64,000 bases of DNA from an uncultured Bacilli bacterium (GTDB lineage: Bacteria; Bacillota_I; Bacilli_A; RF39; UBA660). The notes beneath the pieces are model-generated. The model was not told the origin of the DNA, ran no database searches, and saw nothing but the letters and a program-made list of their open reading frames with translations. Both the position numbers and the translations under genes were made by a program. The stretch covers positions 73,267 to 137,266 of the forward strand of contig CAJUNE010000001.1 in NCBI GenBank assembly GCA_910587745.1, given 5' to 3'. Positions 28,168 to 37,351 of this stretch are shown in pieces (the first letter of the stretch is position 1; the number at the start of each line of letters is the position of its first letter).

Positions 28168-28923
28168 ATGATAGAAGTTAAAAATATAAAAAAGAAATTT
28201 AAAAAGCAAAAAAACAAAAAAGAGAGTATTGAATTTTTCGCTGTAAATGATATTAGTTTAAAAGCCGAAGATGGAAAAATTATTGGCGTATTAGGACCAA
28301 ATGGTGCAGGTAAAACAACACTTTTAAGAATTATTGCAGGAATAATGGAACCAACTGAAGGTGAAGTGAATTATGATAAATTAAACTTCAAAGATAATGA
28401 AATAGAAATAAAATCTAATTTAGCTTATCTTTCAGGAAATACCAAAATATACGATTATATATCAGCTTATGAATTACTAAAAATGTGTTTAGAGTATTAT
28501 GATTATCCAAAAAATAAAATAGATACAAGAATAAAAGAAATAGCCAAATCATTAAATTTAGAAAACTTTTTATACAATCGTATTTCTAATTTATCAACAG
28601 GTCAAACCCAAAGAGTTAATATAGCCAGATGTTTAGTTCATGATCCTAAATATTATATATTAGATGAAGCAACAAGTGGCTTAGATATAATGTCTAGTGA
28701 AATTATCTTAAATTTTATAAAAAATGAAAAAAGTAAGGGAAAAACAATATTATATTCTACCCACTATATGGAAGAAGCGGAAAACATATGTGATGAAGTT
28801 ATAATGATTAATAAAGGACATATTATAAAAAGTGGTACACCTGAAAGTATAAAAAAGGATACCAAGACAACTAATCTTAGAGCGGCTTTCTTTGCGCTTA
28901 TAGGAGGTTCTAATGAAGAATAA
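28168..28923 (+). CDS. ABC transporter ATP-binding protein (NatA-like)
   Basis: A 251-residue ABC ATPase with Walker A GPNGAGKTTL (near residue 46), signature LSTGQTQRV, Walker B YYILDEATSGLD and switch His in YSTHYMEEA. The NatA/CcmA-type group drives ABC-2 exporters. It overlaps the start of the permease gene by 11 bp (28913-28923). It likely powers export of Na+, a lipid or a drug together with the next protein. Confidence 0.93.
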   Translation: MIEVKNIKKKFKKQKNKKESIEFFAVNDISLKAEDGKIIGVLGPNGAGKTTLLRIIAGIMEPTEGEVNYDKLNFKDNEIEIKSNLAYLSGNTKIYDYISAYELLKMCLEYYDYPKNKIDTRIKEIAKSLNLENFLYNRISNLSTGQTQRVNIARCLVHDPKYYILDEATSGLDIMSSEIILNFIKNEKSKGKTILYSTHYMEEAENICDEVIMINKGHIIKSGTPESIKKDTKTTNLRAAFFALIGGSNEE

Positions 28924-30070
28924 TAAAATAGGAAAAGTATTAAAAAAAGAAATAGTAAGTGTTTTTCGTGATAAGAAAAGTTTAGCAATGATGTTAATTA
29001 TTCCTTTAATTATTCCATTGATAATTATAGGTATGTCCGCTTTATTTGATGCTCAAATGAGTGAAGATGCTGGTGATAATTATAATAAAATAGGATTTTC
29101 ATATGAATTAAGTGCTAAAGAACAAGAAATATTAACTAGTTTAAATATTGAAACTACAGTTGATACTGAAGACAATTTAAAAGAGAAGATAAATAATGAT
29201 GAAGTATATCTTTATATAACAAAAAATGAAAATAAATATACTTTAAATTATAATATGAGTAGTGATAAAGGTGGATATGCATCTAGTTTAGCAAATAACT
29301 ATTTAAGTATTTATAAAGAGTATTTACAAACCGAAAAATTAAGTAGTAATAATATAAATCCTACTGATATATTAAATATAATTGAGATAAAAGAAACAGA
29401 TTTAAATACTGAAAGTTATTTTGCAAATTATATTATAAGTTATGCTTTTATGTTTATATTAATGGCAATTACCGTATCAGCAACATATCCAGCCACCGAC
29501 TCAACAGCAGGAGAAAAAGAAAGAGGAACATTAGAAACATTATTAACATTCCCTATTAAAAGTAGAGATATAATTATTGGGAAATTACTAGGTGTTACAA
29601 CGTCATCAATTGTTACAGGTGTTTTAAGTTTAATTTTGGCACTACTATCTTTCCAATTTATAAATAACACATATAGTATATATGAAAGCATTCCTGTTAC
29701 AATGAGTATTCCAGCAATTTTAATTTCTATCATAATAATTATTATGTACTCTTTATTTATAAGTGGATTATCAATAGCCATAGCAAGTATGTCCAAAACA
29801 TTTAAAGAAGCACAAAGTGCCTTAACGCCATTAACATTCTTAGCAATGTTTCCAGGAATGATAGCCTTTATGGTTGGAATACCTACAACTACACTATATT
29901 CTATAATACCATTCTTAAATTTCTCAATGATATTTAGTGATACAAGTGCAGGTAATATAAATATTATAAATATAGCTTTAATGATTACCTCAACAATTAT
30001 ATATATAGTAGTAGTAATATGGTATATTATCAAAGAATATAAATCCGAAAAAGTATTATTTGGTAAATAA
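28913..30070 (+). CDS. ABC-2 permease (NatB-like)
   Basis: A 385-residue ABC-2 permease: one N-terminal helix (residues about 22-43), a large extracellular domain, then five membrane helices from residue 170 on. The phrase TAGEKERGTLETLLTFPI is typical of NatB and relatives. It pairs with the ATPase whose 3' end it overlaps. A strong terminator follows at about 30102. Confidence 0.9.
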   Translation: MKNNKIGKVLKKEIVSVFRDKKSLAMMLIIPLIIPLIIIGMSALFDAQMSEDAGDNYNKIGFSYELSAKEQEILTSLNIETTVDTEDNLKEKINNDEVYLYITKNENKYTLNYNMSSDKGGYASSLANNYLSIYKEYLQTEKLSSNNINPTDILNIIEIKETDLNTESYFANYIISYAFMFILMAITVSATYPATDSTAGEKERGTLETLLTFPIKSRDIIIGKLLGVTTSSIVTGVLSLILALLSFQFINNTYSIYESIPVTMSIPAILISIIIIIMYSLFISGLSIAIASMSKTFKEAQSALTPLTFLAMFPGMIAFMVGIPTTTLYSIIPFLNFSMIFSDTSAGNINIINIALMITSTIIYIVVVIWYIIKEYKSEKVLFGK

Positions 30071-30101
30071 TTTGACAATAATAAAAAATAATTATAAAAC
30101 T

Positions 30102-30137
30102 AAAAGGAAACTATAAAATTGCAGTTTCCTTTTTTAT
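30102..30137 (+). terminator. Terminator of the first ABC operon
   Basis: aaggaaact and agtttcctt form a 9-bp stem followed by ttttt. Confidence 0.85.
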
Positions 30138-30353
30138 GTTATTAAAGAGTAAATTTCTATTAGCATAATAAGTAATAGAGTTTTTAATTGAAAAAAAATA
30201 ATATAAAATTCAAGAAAAAATATTTACAGTATTATTATTTAGTAGTATAACTTTATATATGTAACATACATAAAAATTAGGTACTATTATCAAATTAAAT
30301 TCCATTATGAAAAGAATAAATTTCATATTAGTATATAGAAAAGGAAAAAGAGA

Positions 30354-31292
30354 ATGAAAAAAATAATAGAAGTAAAAGCTTTAACTAAAGAATACAAAAA
30401 ATTAAAAGCGATAGATAATTTATCATTTGATGTTTATGAAGGAGAGATATTAGGTTTACTAGGACCAAATGGAAGTGGTAAATCAACAACTATCAATTGT
30501 ATTTTATCATTATTAAATTTTAGCAAAGGAAGTATTAAAATCTTTAATAAAGAAATGAAACCAGATGCATATGAAATAAAAAAAGAAATAGGAGTAATAT
30601 TTCAAGATGTGGCAGTTTTTGACGAATTAACAGTTTATGATAACATTGATTATTTTTGTGGTTTATACATTAGTGATAAAAATAAGCGCAAAGAGTATAT
30701 AGAGGATGCAATAAATTTAGTAGGATTAAAAGAATTTATAAATTTTTACCCAAAAGAATTATCAGGAGGATTACTTAGAAGATTAAATATCGCTTGTGGA
30801 ATTGCTCATAAACCTAAGATTATATTTTTAGATGAACCAACTGTCGCTGTTGACCCTCAAAGTCGTAATAATATTTTAGATGGTATTAAAAAATTAAGAG
30901 AAAGTGGCGCTACAATAATATATACAACTCACTATATGGAAGAAGTAGAGATATTATGTGATAGAGTAATAATATTAGATAAAGGTAAAGTTATTGCAAG
31001 TGGAACAACAGATGAATTAAAAGCTTTAGCAAATATTGAAGAAAAGATAAGTGTTGAAATAGTTGAATTTGATTCTAAACATTTAAAAAACATTAAGAAG
31101 TTACCTAATGTATCTGAAGTAACATATAATAATCATTTACTACAAGCTATTTATACAAAAGGAGATAATAATTTAACTAAATTTATGGATTATTTAAAAA
31201 AGGAAGAAATAGCTTATCAAAAAATATTTTCTGAGCGACCAACCTTAAATGATGTATTCTTAGAACTAACAGGTAAGGAGCTAAGAGACTAA
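30354..31292 (+). CDS. ABC transporter ATP-binding protein
   Basis: A 312-residue ATPase of the DrrA/YadG-type exporters: Walker A GPNGSGKSTT, a Q-loop in VIFQDVAVFDEL, signature LSGGLLRRL, Walker B IIFLDEPTVAVD, His switch TTHYMEE, and a C-terminal regulatory domain (230-312). It has the unusual signature LSGGLLRR rather than LSGGMxRR. The next permease starts on its last base, so ATPase and two permeases form a single export system. Confidence 0.93.
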   Translation: MKKIIEVKALTKEYKKLKAIDNLSFDVYEGEILGLLGPNGSGKSTTINCILSLLNFSKGSIKIFNKEMKPDAYEIKKEIGVIFQDVAVFDELTVYDNIDYFCGLYISDKNKRKEYIEDAINLVGLKEFINFYPKELSGGLLRRLNIACGIAHKPKIIFLDEPTVAVDPQSRNNILDGIKKLRESGATIIYTTHYMEEVEILCDRVIILDKGKVIASGTTDELKALANIEEKISVEIVEFDSKHLKNIKKLPNVSEVTYNNHLLQAIYTKGDNNLTKFMDYLKKEEIAYQKIFSERPTLNDVFLELTGKELRD

Positions 31293-32479
31293 TGTTTAAG
31301 CATAATTTAAAATACAATTTAAAGACTCTATTTAAAAATAAAGCTTTAATCTTTTGGACATATCTTTTTCCAATTATATTAGGAACATTTTTCTATTTAG
31401 CTTTTCACGACATTGAAAAGAATGAAACATTTAAACCTATCCCAATTGCTGTTATAGAAAATGAGGAATGGCAAGAAAATAATATCTGGCAAAGTACGAT
31501 AAAAAGTTTAAGTGAAGAAAAAGATAATAAAGTATTTAATACAACTTACAAAAATATTGCAGAGGCCAAGAAAGATTTAGAAAAAGGGGATATCATAGGT
31601 TATGTTTTATTAGAAGAAAATATTCCTAAAGTTATTATCAAAACAAATGGTACCAGTGCGACTATTTTAAAAAGTATAATTGAAGAGATAAATAGTAAAA
31701 TTAATATAATAGAAGATTATATAGAATTAAAAGTAAAAGAAAAGATTACCAATGAAGGCTATGAAAATATCGATAAAATTAATTATGAAGAAATAGCACG
31801 AGAAGCTCTAGGAATGCTAGAGATAGAAAATAACATTAAAGATATAACTAGTGATAATATGAGTTATACTATGATAGAGTATTATACATTAATTGCAATG
31901 GCGGCATTATATGGGGGAATCCTTGGAATGGTTTCTTTAAATAAATGTTTAGCCAATATGGGTAGTATAGGAAAAAGAGTATCAATTAGTCCTACCAAAA
32001 AAGGAACAATAATATTAAGTAGTGCTATAGCATCTTATATCGCTCAAATTATAGGAATTGCTTTATTATTTTTATATACGATATTTATTTTAAAAGTAGA
32101 TTATGGAACTAATTTAGCTTTAGTAATTCTTCTTGCTTTAATAGGGGCATTAACAGGTTTATCAATGGGTATAGCAGTATCTAGTATTTTAAAAACTAAT
32201 GAAAATACTAAGTTAGGAATAATTATAGCTATCACTATGGCAGGATGTTTTTTATCAGGAATGATGGGAATAACCATGAAATATGTAATAGACAAAAATG
32301 TGCCAATTATAAATATGCTTAATCCTGCAGCATTAATAACAGATGGTTTTTATTCATTATATAGATATGACACTTTAAATAGATATTGGATCAATATAAT
32401 AAGTTTATTAATTATAACAAGTATACTAATATTAATTTCTATAAAAGCTTTAAGGAGGAATAAATATGATAGTATTTAA
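31292..32479 (+). CDS. ABC-2 permease, first subunit
   Basis: A 395-residue ABC-2 membrane protein with N-terminal helix (residues 15-37), a long extracellular domain (40-200), and five or six helices in the second half. Starts at the final base of the ATPase gene. Pairs with the second permease at 32466, with which it overlaps by 14 bp. Substrate unknown. Confidence 0.85.
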   Translation: MFKHNLKYNLKTLFKNKALIFWTYLFPIILGTFFYLAFHDIEKNETFKPIPIAVIENEEWQENNIWQSTIKSLSEEKDNKVFNTTYKNIAEAKKDLEKGDIIGYVLLEENIPKVIIKTNGTSATILKSIIEEINSKINIIEDYIELKVKEKITNEGYENIDKINYEEIAREALGMLEIENNIKDITSDNMSYTMIEYYTLIAMAALYGGILGMVSLNKCLANMGSIGKRVSISPTKKGTIILSSAIASYIAQIIGIALLFLYTIFILKVDYGTNLALVILLALIGALTGLSMGIAVSSILKTNENTKLGIIIAITMAGCFLSGMMGITMKYVIDKNVPIINMLNPAALITDGFYSLYRYDTLNRYWINIISLLIITSILILISIKALRRNKYDSI

Positions 32480-33608
32480 AACATTTTTGCGTATTGTAAA
32501 AAAATGTATCTTTCCTATAATTTTATATACAGTAATATTAGTATTATTTAGTAGTATTAATATAAGTACAGAAGATAATAATATGAATTTTACAGCTTCC
32601 AAACCTGACATATATATAATTAATAATGATAAATATGAAGGTATAACCAAAAGTTTAATAGATTATATGAGTGTTAACAGTAATATAATAGAATTAAAAG
32701 ATACCAAAGAAGCCAAAGATGATGCTATATTTTATCGTGATGTTAATTTTATTATGGAAATACCAGCTAATTTTAATGAAGAATATTTAAAAGGCCAAGA
32801 ATTAGAGATTAAGATTGAAACAACTGGTGATTATCCATCAGTGCAAGCTAAAAACTTACTTAATAGATATTTAAGTACAGCTCGTATTTATCAACACTTA
32901 AATTTAAATGAAGAAGATTTAATAAAAAAAGTTAATGCCACTTTAGAGAATAAAGTTAATATAGAAATAACCTCAGGCTTAGATACTAATGCTTTAACTA
33001 AAACAGCCACTTATTATAACTTTTTAAACTATGCCTTTTTAGCAGGTTCAATCTATGTTATATGTTTAGTTTTATCAAGTTTCAAAAATGAAAACATCAA
33101 AAAAAGAACTTTAATAAGTAGTATGAAAGTAAATAGATTTAATCGTAATTTATTATTATCTAATAGTTTATTTGCTTTTATCTTATGGTTAATCTATGTT
33201 ATATTAAGTTTTATTTTAGTAGGCGAGACTATGTTTAGTATGCATGGCCTAATATATATAATTAATTCATTTATTTTTGCAATTTGTACTTTATGTATAG
33301 CCTTTTTACTTGGCAATACTATTAAGAATAAAGATGCTATAAATGGCATAATAAATGTTATCGCCTTAGGCTCAAGTTTCTTATGTGGTGCTTTTGTACC
33401 TATGGAATATCTACCAAAAAGTGTTTTAAATATGGCTCATATCTTACCTTCATATTATTATATAAAAAACAACAATTTAATTAGTACATTAGAAACCATA
33501 AATTTGATAAGTTTAAAACCAATTATATTAAATATGTTAATACTATTAATATTTGCAATTATTTTTATAGTTATTACAAATATTATTACAAGAAGAACAA
33601 GAAATTAA
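32466..33608 (+). CDS. ABC-2 permease, second subunit
   Basis: A 380-residue ABC-2 permease similar in plan to its partner: helix at residues 14-30, extracellular domain (about 35-190), then helices, ending in a further helix with IIFIVITNIITRR. The ribosome site aaggagga is inside the preceding gene. Together with the ATPase and the other permease this is probably a bacteriocin, lantibiotic-like or lipid exporter, but no precursor peptide is visible nearby. Confidence 0.83.
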   Translation: MIVFKTFLRIVKKCIFPIILYTVILVLFSSINISTEDNNMNFTASKPDIYIINNDKYEGITKSLIDYMSVNSNIIELKDTKEAKDDAIFYRDVNFIMEIPANFNEEYLKGQELEIKIETTGDYPSVQAKNLLNRYLSTARIYQHLNLNEEDLIKKVNATLENKVNIEITSGLDTNALTKTATYYNFLNYAFLAGSIYVICLVLSSFKNENIKKRTLISSMKVNRFNRNLLLSNSLFAFILWLIYVILSFILVGETMFSMHGLIYIINSFIFAICTLCIAFLLGNTIKNKDAINGIINVIALGSSFLCGAFVPMEYLPKSVLNMAHILPSYYYIKNNNLISTLETINLISLKPIILNMLILLIFAIIFIVITNIITRRTRN

Positions 33609-33619
33609 TCTTGTCTTTT

Positions 33620-33859
33620 TTAAATATCTACGTTTATAACTCCTTCAATTTCAGGTACTTGGTCTTTTAAATAAGCTTCAATACCAAAGCTAATAGTTTC
33701 ATCTTGAAAACCACAATTAGCACAAGCACCTGTAAGTTTAATATAAACAAATTTATCTTCATACTTAATAAATTCTATATCACCACCATCACCATTTAAA
33801 AAAGGGCGTAGGTCATCTAATAATTCTTTTATTTTTAATTCAGGATTTATCTTATTCAT
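33620..33859 (-). CDS. NifU-like Fe-S scaffold domain protein
   Basis: A 79-residue stand-alone NifU C-terminal domain (Nfu type), which carries or delivers Fe-S clusters through the CxxC motif. Features: LRPFLNGDGGDIEFI and the cluster ligands CANC in LTGACANCGFQDET. It is on the minus strand, 11 bp from the ABC gene's stop, and divergent from the S1 gene. Confidence 0.9.
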   Translation of the reverse strand: MNKINPELKIKELLDDLRPFLNGDGGDIEFIKYEDKFVYIKLTGACANCGFQDETISFGIEAYLKDQVPEIEGVINVDI

Positions 33860-33941
33860 TTTAATTCACCAAACATATTATAGATTAAAAAAAAATACTT
33901 GTAAAGTAAATAGTGTGATATAATCTTTATAGGTGGTATTA

Positions 33942-34286
33942 ATGTTAAAAAAAGATGAAATAATTAAATGTATAGTTACAGGTTTTAAAGATTATGGAAT
34001 ATTTGTAAAAATAAATGATGAATATAATGGTTTAATTCATATATCAGAAATATCAGGTTCATTTGTTAGAAATGTAAGTGATTATGTTGAAGTAGGCGAA
34101 GAAATATATGCTAAAGTTATTGAAGTAGATGAAGAAAATAAACATATAAAATTAACGATTAAAGATATGAATTATAAAGTAGATGGTAATAATATTAAAG
34201 AAATAGATAAAAATGGTTTTTTGCCTTTAAAACAGAACTTAAATATTTGGATTAATGAAAAAATAAAAGAAATTCAAAAGTTTTAG
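33942..34286 (+). CDS. S1-domain RNA-binding protein (CvfD/YugI-like)
   Basis: A protein of 114 residues with a complete S1 domain: GFKDYGIFVKINDEYNGLIHISEI and VGEEIYAKVIEVDEENKHIKLTIKD. Similar small S1 proteins (YugI, CvfD, general stress protein 13) bind 30S subunits or RNA. Start ATG 33942 is chosen because aggtgg stands 8 bases before it; an upstream in-frame GTG is inside that site. Promoter-like tgatataat stands at 33916. Confidence 0.88.
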   Translation: MLKKDEIIKCIVTGFKDYGIFVKINDEYNGLIHISEISGSFVRNVSDYVEVGEEIYAKVIEVDEENKHIKLTIKDMNYKVDGNNIKEIDKNGFLPLKQNLNIWINEKIKEIQKF

Positions 34287-34317
34287 CCAAAAATAACTAA
34301 ATTTTAATAAAAAAGTC

Positions 34318-34346
34318 TTGCAAATATAAAAAAAACATATTATACT
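34318..34346 (+). promoter_or_regulatory. Promoter of tRNA-Leu(UAA)
   Basis: TTGCAA at 34318-34323, 17-bp spacer, TATACT at 34341-34346, ending 31 bp before the tRNA. Confidence 0.65.
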
Positions 34347-34377
34347 TAAGAAGTCTTATTAATTAAGACAAGTGCCT

Positions 34378-34704
34378 GCCCAAGTGGCGGAATAGGTAGA
34401 CGCACAGGACTTAGGGCCTCTTATTCTTTAGAGAGGAAGGCCTTGAGCACCAGATTTAGAAATAAGCTGAGTGAATTTGCTCAAATTCGGGGAAACCTTC
34501 CAGATAACGCTGATGGCAATCCCGAGCCAAGCCTAATAATAATTAGGAAGGTGTAGAGACTTTATGGGCAATACCTAAGTCATTGATATGGTAAAGAGAA
34601 AGTCCAGACTACAAACAAAATTGTTTGGTAACGAAAGTTATAGTAGTAAGAAAATCCTGCGAGTGTTAAAGCTCGTGCCGGTTCAAGTCCGGCCTTGGGC
34701 ACCA
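34378..34704 (+). tRNA. tRNA-Leu(UAA) split by a group I intron
   Basis: Exons 34378-34412 and 34651-34704 join to an 89-base tRNA-Leu with CCA encoded. The acceptor is GCCCAAG/CTTGGGC, the anticodon stem CAGGA/TCCTG, the loop CTTAAAA with anticodon TAA, a class II variable arm (cgagtgttaaagctcg) and the T-arm GCCGG/CCGGC. The intron lies between anticodon bases 34 and 35, the same position as in cyanobacterial and plastid tRNA-Leu(UAA). A plain tRNA search would miss or mis-fold this gene. Confidence 0.93.
34413..34650 (+). ncRNA. Group I intron in tRNA-Leu(UAA)
   Basis: The 238-base insertion follows a U at the 5' splice site and ends with G (agtagtaag|aaaa), as required for group I splicing. 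Core sequences match the cyanobacterial IC3 type: ggcaatcccgagccaag (Q-like), gaaggtgtagagact (P7/R region), gtaaagagaaagtcc (S region) and a final P9 hairpin (acgaaagt). No ORF lies inside. It should self-splice with external guanosine, or with host help. Confidence 0.9.
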
Positions 34705-34813
34705 ATTTTTGAATATAGCCTCTATTTTTTAGAGGTTTTTAATTGCTAATAAATATAAATTGACAAACATATATTTGTGCTTTATAATAAAATATATCAT
34801 ATTGGGGGTAATA

Positions 34814-35152
34814 ATGAAATTAAAATATAAACACAAAACACTTTTTAGGACAAGGATGGAATAAAACTAACTCTCCAGCGGATATAAAACCTATTGAAAA
34901 ATACTTTCTAAATGAAATTCCAATCAGTAGCTATAAATTAAAAAGAAGAATTCTAAAAGAAAAAATAAAGGAATATAAATGTGAGGAATGTAATTTAACA
35001 ATATGGAATAACAAACAGATACCTTTAGAATTACATCATATAAATGGTAATAATAAAGACAATCGACTAGATAATTTAAAACTATTGTGTCCAAATTGCC
35101 ATGCATTAACAGACAATTATCGAAACAGAAATAGTAAAGGAGAAATAATTTG
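34814..35152 (+). pseudogene. HNH endonuclease remnant
   Basis: In the frame that ends at TGA 35151-35153, the translation reads FLGQGWNK near 34842, then a basic stretch and a full HNH motif: CEEC, LELHHINGNNKDNRLDNLKLLCPNCHALTDNY. This is the phage/intron-type HNH with an N-terminal GQGWNKG element. The 5' end is lost: the only ATG with a ribosome site (34814, after gggggtaat) is in another frame and stops after 16 codons, so a frameshift and truncation separate start and nuclease. It lies 110 bp after the intron-containing tRNA and ends inside the start codon of the next gene. Confidence 0.75.
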
Positions 35153-35803
35153 AAAATAAAAGTAAATAATGTAAACATTTTTTATAAAGTATATGGTAAA
35201 GGGAAGCCCATAATATTACTTCACGGAAATAGTGAGACTCATAAGATATTTACAAAATTAATAAATAAATTAAAAGAAGATTATCAAGTATATGCCATAG
35301 ATAGTAGATGTCATGGTGAAAGTGAAAATACTAAATATATATCCTATGATTTAATGAGCACTGATGTAATAGAATTTATAAAAAAACTAAAAATAAATAA
35401 ACCCATATTATATGGTTTTAGTGATGGAGGAATAACAGGCTTAAATGTAGCTATTAAAGAACCTGATATTTTATCCAAATTAATTATTAGTGGAGCCAAC
35501 CTAAATCCATCAGGATTAAAAAAATATTTTATAAATATAGCAAAGATAGGATATTTTATAACAAGAAATAAAAAATATAAAATGATGTTAGATGAACCAA
35601 ATATAACTAAAGAAGATTTAGAAAAAATTAATATCCCAACTATTATATTAGTTGGCGAAAAAGATATTGTTAAAATAGAGCATACCAAATATATAAAAGA
35701 AAATATAAAGAATAGTATTTTAAAAATCATACCTAAAGAGAATCATGGTAGTTACATTGTAAATAGTGATAAAATTTATGAAATCATAAAAGAGTATTTA
35801 TAA
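35150..35803 (+). CDS. Alpha/beta hydrolase
   Basis: A 217-residue alpha/beta-hydrolase: oxyanion motif ILLHGNSETH, the strand YAIDSRCHGES, nucleophile elbow YGFSDGG (Ser in GxSxG), and a later Asp and His in LVGEKDIVKIEHT and KENHGSYI. The TTG start at 35150 follows aaaggag and overlaps the stop of the HNH remnant; no better start is seen. Substrate unknown; resembles esterases and haloperoxidase-like members. Confidence 0.87.
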   Translation: MKIKVNNVNIFYKVYGKGKPIILLHGNSETHKIFTKLINKLKEDYQVYAIDSRCHGESENTKYISYDLMSTDVIEFIKKLKINKPILYGFSDGGITGLNVAIKEPDILSKLIISGANLNPSGLKKYFINIAKIGYFITRNKKYKMMLDEPNITKEDLEKINIPTIILVGEKDIVKIEHTKYIKENIKNSILKIIPKENHGSYIVNSDKIYEIIKEYL

Positions 35804-35919
35804 AACAAAAACTATTGAAGTTGCCAAAGAAAAAAGTTAATATTATTTTTAAAAATAGGTATTGTTTCATAAAATAGGGCATAATAATAGTATTGGAGCC
35901 AAAAAATGTTATAATTTTA

Positions 35920-35949
35920 TTGACATCTGTTTTTAAATTATGTTATAAT
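35920..35949 (+). promoter_or_regulatory. Promoter of the tRNA cluster
   Basis: Perfect TTGACA (35920-35925) and TATAAT (35944-35949) with an 18-bp spacer, 27 bp before tRNA-Ser. Confidence 0.8.
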
Positions 35950-35976
35950 TCAATTGTTGACAAGAAAAAAGGCTAT

Positions 35977-36069
35977 GGAGGAATACCCAAGTCTGGTTGA
36001 AGGGACCGGTCTTGAAAACCGGGAGGCCGCGCAAGCGACGCAGGGGTTCGAATCCCTTTTCCTCCGCCA
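35977..36069 (+). tRNA. tRNA-Ser(UGA)
   Basis: A 93-base class II tRNA, acceptor GGAGGAA/TTCCTCC, anticodon loop CTTGAAA (anticodon TGA), long variable arm (ggccgcgcaagcgacg), CCA encoded. First gene of a four-tRNA operon. Confidence 0.97.
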
Positions 36070-36095
36070 CTTAATTGTTTAACGTTAGATTACAT

Positions 36096-36172
<77 letters not shown>

Positions 36173-36177
36173 ATTGT

Positions 36178-36254
36178 GGTTCGTTAGTCTAGAGGCCTAT
36201 GACGTCTGCCTGTCACGCAGAAGATCACGGGTTCGAATCCCGTACGAACCGCCA
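36178..36254 (+). tRNA. tRNA-Asp(GUC)
   Basis: A 77-base tRNA, acceptor GGTTCGT/ACGAACC, anticodon loop CTGTCAC (GTC), CCA encoded, 5 bp after tRNA-fMet. Confidence 0.97.
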
Positions 36255-36261
36255 TTTTTTT

Positions 36262-36337
<76 letters not shown>

Positions 36338-36344
36338 GTTTAGA

Positions 36345-36380
36345 TAACTAAAAAGCTTAGGATTTAACTAAGTTTTTTTC
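36345..36380 (+). terminator. Terminator after the tRNA cluster
   Basis: aagcttag (36353-36360) and a partner ctaag near 36368 are followed by ttttttt. A similar block exists at about 44448-44475. Confidence 0.6.
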
Positions 36381-36392
36381 ATGCCTTAATTT

Positions 36393-36441
36393 AGGACAAA
36401 AAATCCTTGTGTTAAGTTTTAGGACAATTTTGGGACAATTT
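36393..36441. repeat. Element-end repeat, left copy (GGACAA motifs)
   Basis: aggacaaaaaatccttgtgt followed by two more GGACAA motifs. It matches 42699-42745 near the right end in sequence and orientation, and its first part resembles the tRNA-Phe anticodon arm (aggactgaaaatccttgtgt). Probably integrase arm sites or decayed att copies. Confidence 0.65.
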
Positions 36442-36592
36442 ATATCTTAAGTTCAAGATTAAGTTTAAAACTATAAAAAAGATATTAATAACAAAAAATA
36501 TAAAAATTTAAAATTATTTAAATATAAAATCTTTAAGTTTGATATTATAAGTGTTATAATAAACCCTAAGTGTTAAGTATATAAAGGATAAC

Positions 36593-37351
36593 ATGAAAAA
36601 TAATTATATTATTCATGAATGTGTGTGTATTGAACAAAGTGAAAGGAGTAATTTTATTATGATATTAGATATATTAAGAAAAAATAATGTAAATACATTT
36701 TTAACTATTAATGATTTAAAGAAAAAAAATACAAAAATAAATAATATAACTTTAAAGGACAAGAAAAATGTTAAAATAGTATTTTTGGATGATGAGGGAT
36801 ATGATACAGAACTATTGAAAAATTTAGGATATTTAGATGTGCATAAAATGTATAAATTTACTAGTTTAGACGATTTTGAAAAGTATGATATAATTTTCTG
36901 TGATATAAATGGCATTGGGAGAGAAATAGATGAAGTATATCAAGGTGCAGCAGTAGCTAAAAAGATTAAGGAAGCTTTCCCAACAAAAATAGTTGTAATA
37001 TTAAGTGCAAAAGAACAACTTCTTACTTTTAACAGCTACTATGAATATGTTGATGATGTAATGTATAAAAATGAACAAATATCAATAATAACAGAAAAAC
37101 TTGATAAATATATTAATATGATAATAAATCCTATTGCTTTTTGGGAAAATACTAGTTCACAATTAATTAAACAAGGGGTAGATTTAAAAGAAATCTCTAA
37201 ATTAGAGCATTACTATGTAAAATCAATTTTGGAAAAAAAGAGCTATATAAAAGATATAAATAAAATAAGCGCTTCCGATTCTTTAAATTTTGTCTCGTCT
37301 ATTATTAACGGAATTGTATCTGCTATTGAATTATATTTGGTGTTAAAATGA
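36593..37351 (+). CDS. Receiver-like protein without DNA-binding domain
   Basis: A 252-residue protein with a divergent response-regulator receiver domain at about residues 60-170. It has acidic pair Asp66-Asp67 (VFLDDEG), phospho-acceptor Asp104 (FCDINGIG), Ser138 (VILSAKE) and Lys159 (MYKNE). The spacing fits a receiver. The C-terminal 80 residues are helical and lack a recognisable DNA-binding or enzymatic output. Translation may start at ATG 36593 (aaaggata) or at ATG 36659 (aaaggag). The kinase gene overlaps its last four bases, so the pair is co-translated. It lies in the element's left cargo slot. Output and target are unknown. Confidence 0.72.
   Translation: MKNNYIIHECVCIEQSERSNFIMILDILRKNNVNTFLTINDLKKKNTKINNITLKDKKNVKIVFLDDEGYDTELLKNLGYLDVHKMYKFTSLDDFEKYDIIFCDINGIGREIDEVYQGAAVAKKIKEAFPTKIVVILSAKEQLLTFNSYYEYVDDVMYKNEQISIITEKLDKYINMIINPIAFWENTSSQLIKQGVDLKEISKLEHYYVKSILEKKSYIKDINKISASDSLNFVSSIINGIVSAIELYLVLK

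Noticed and set aside
29440..30078. 212-codon minus-strand ORF over the NatB-like permease
   Set aside because: Complement of membrane-helix codons in a clear ABC-2 permease; no ribosome site and no family resemblance.
33880..33895. A9 run near 33886 as a phase switch
   Set aside because: It lies between divergent genes and is not within a visible promoter spacer or a coding frame.
34803..34808. G5 in ttgggggtaataatg as a slippage tract
   Set aside because: It is short and looks like the ribosome site of the decayed HNH gene.
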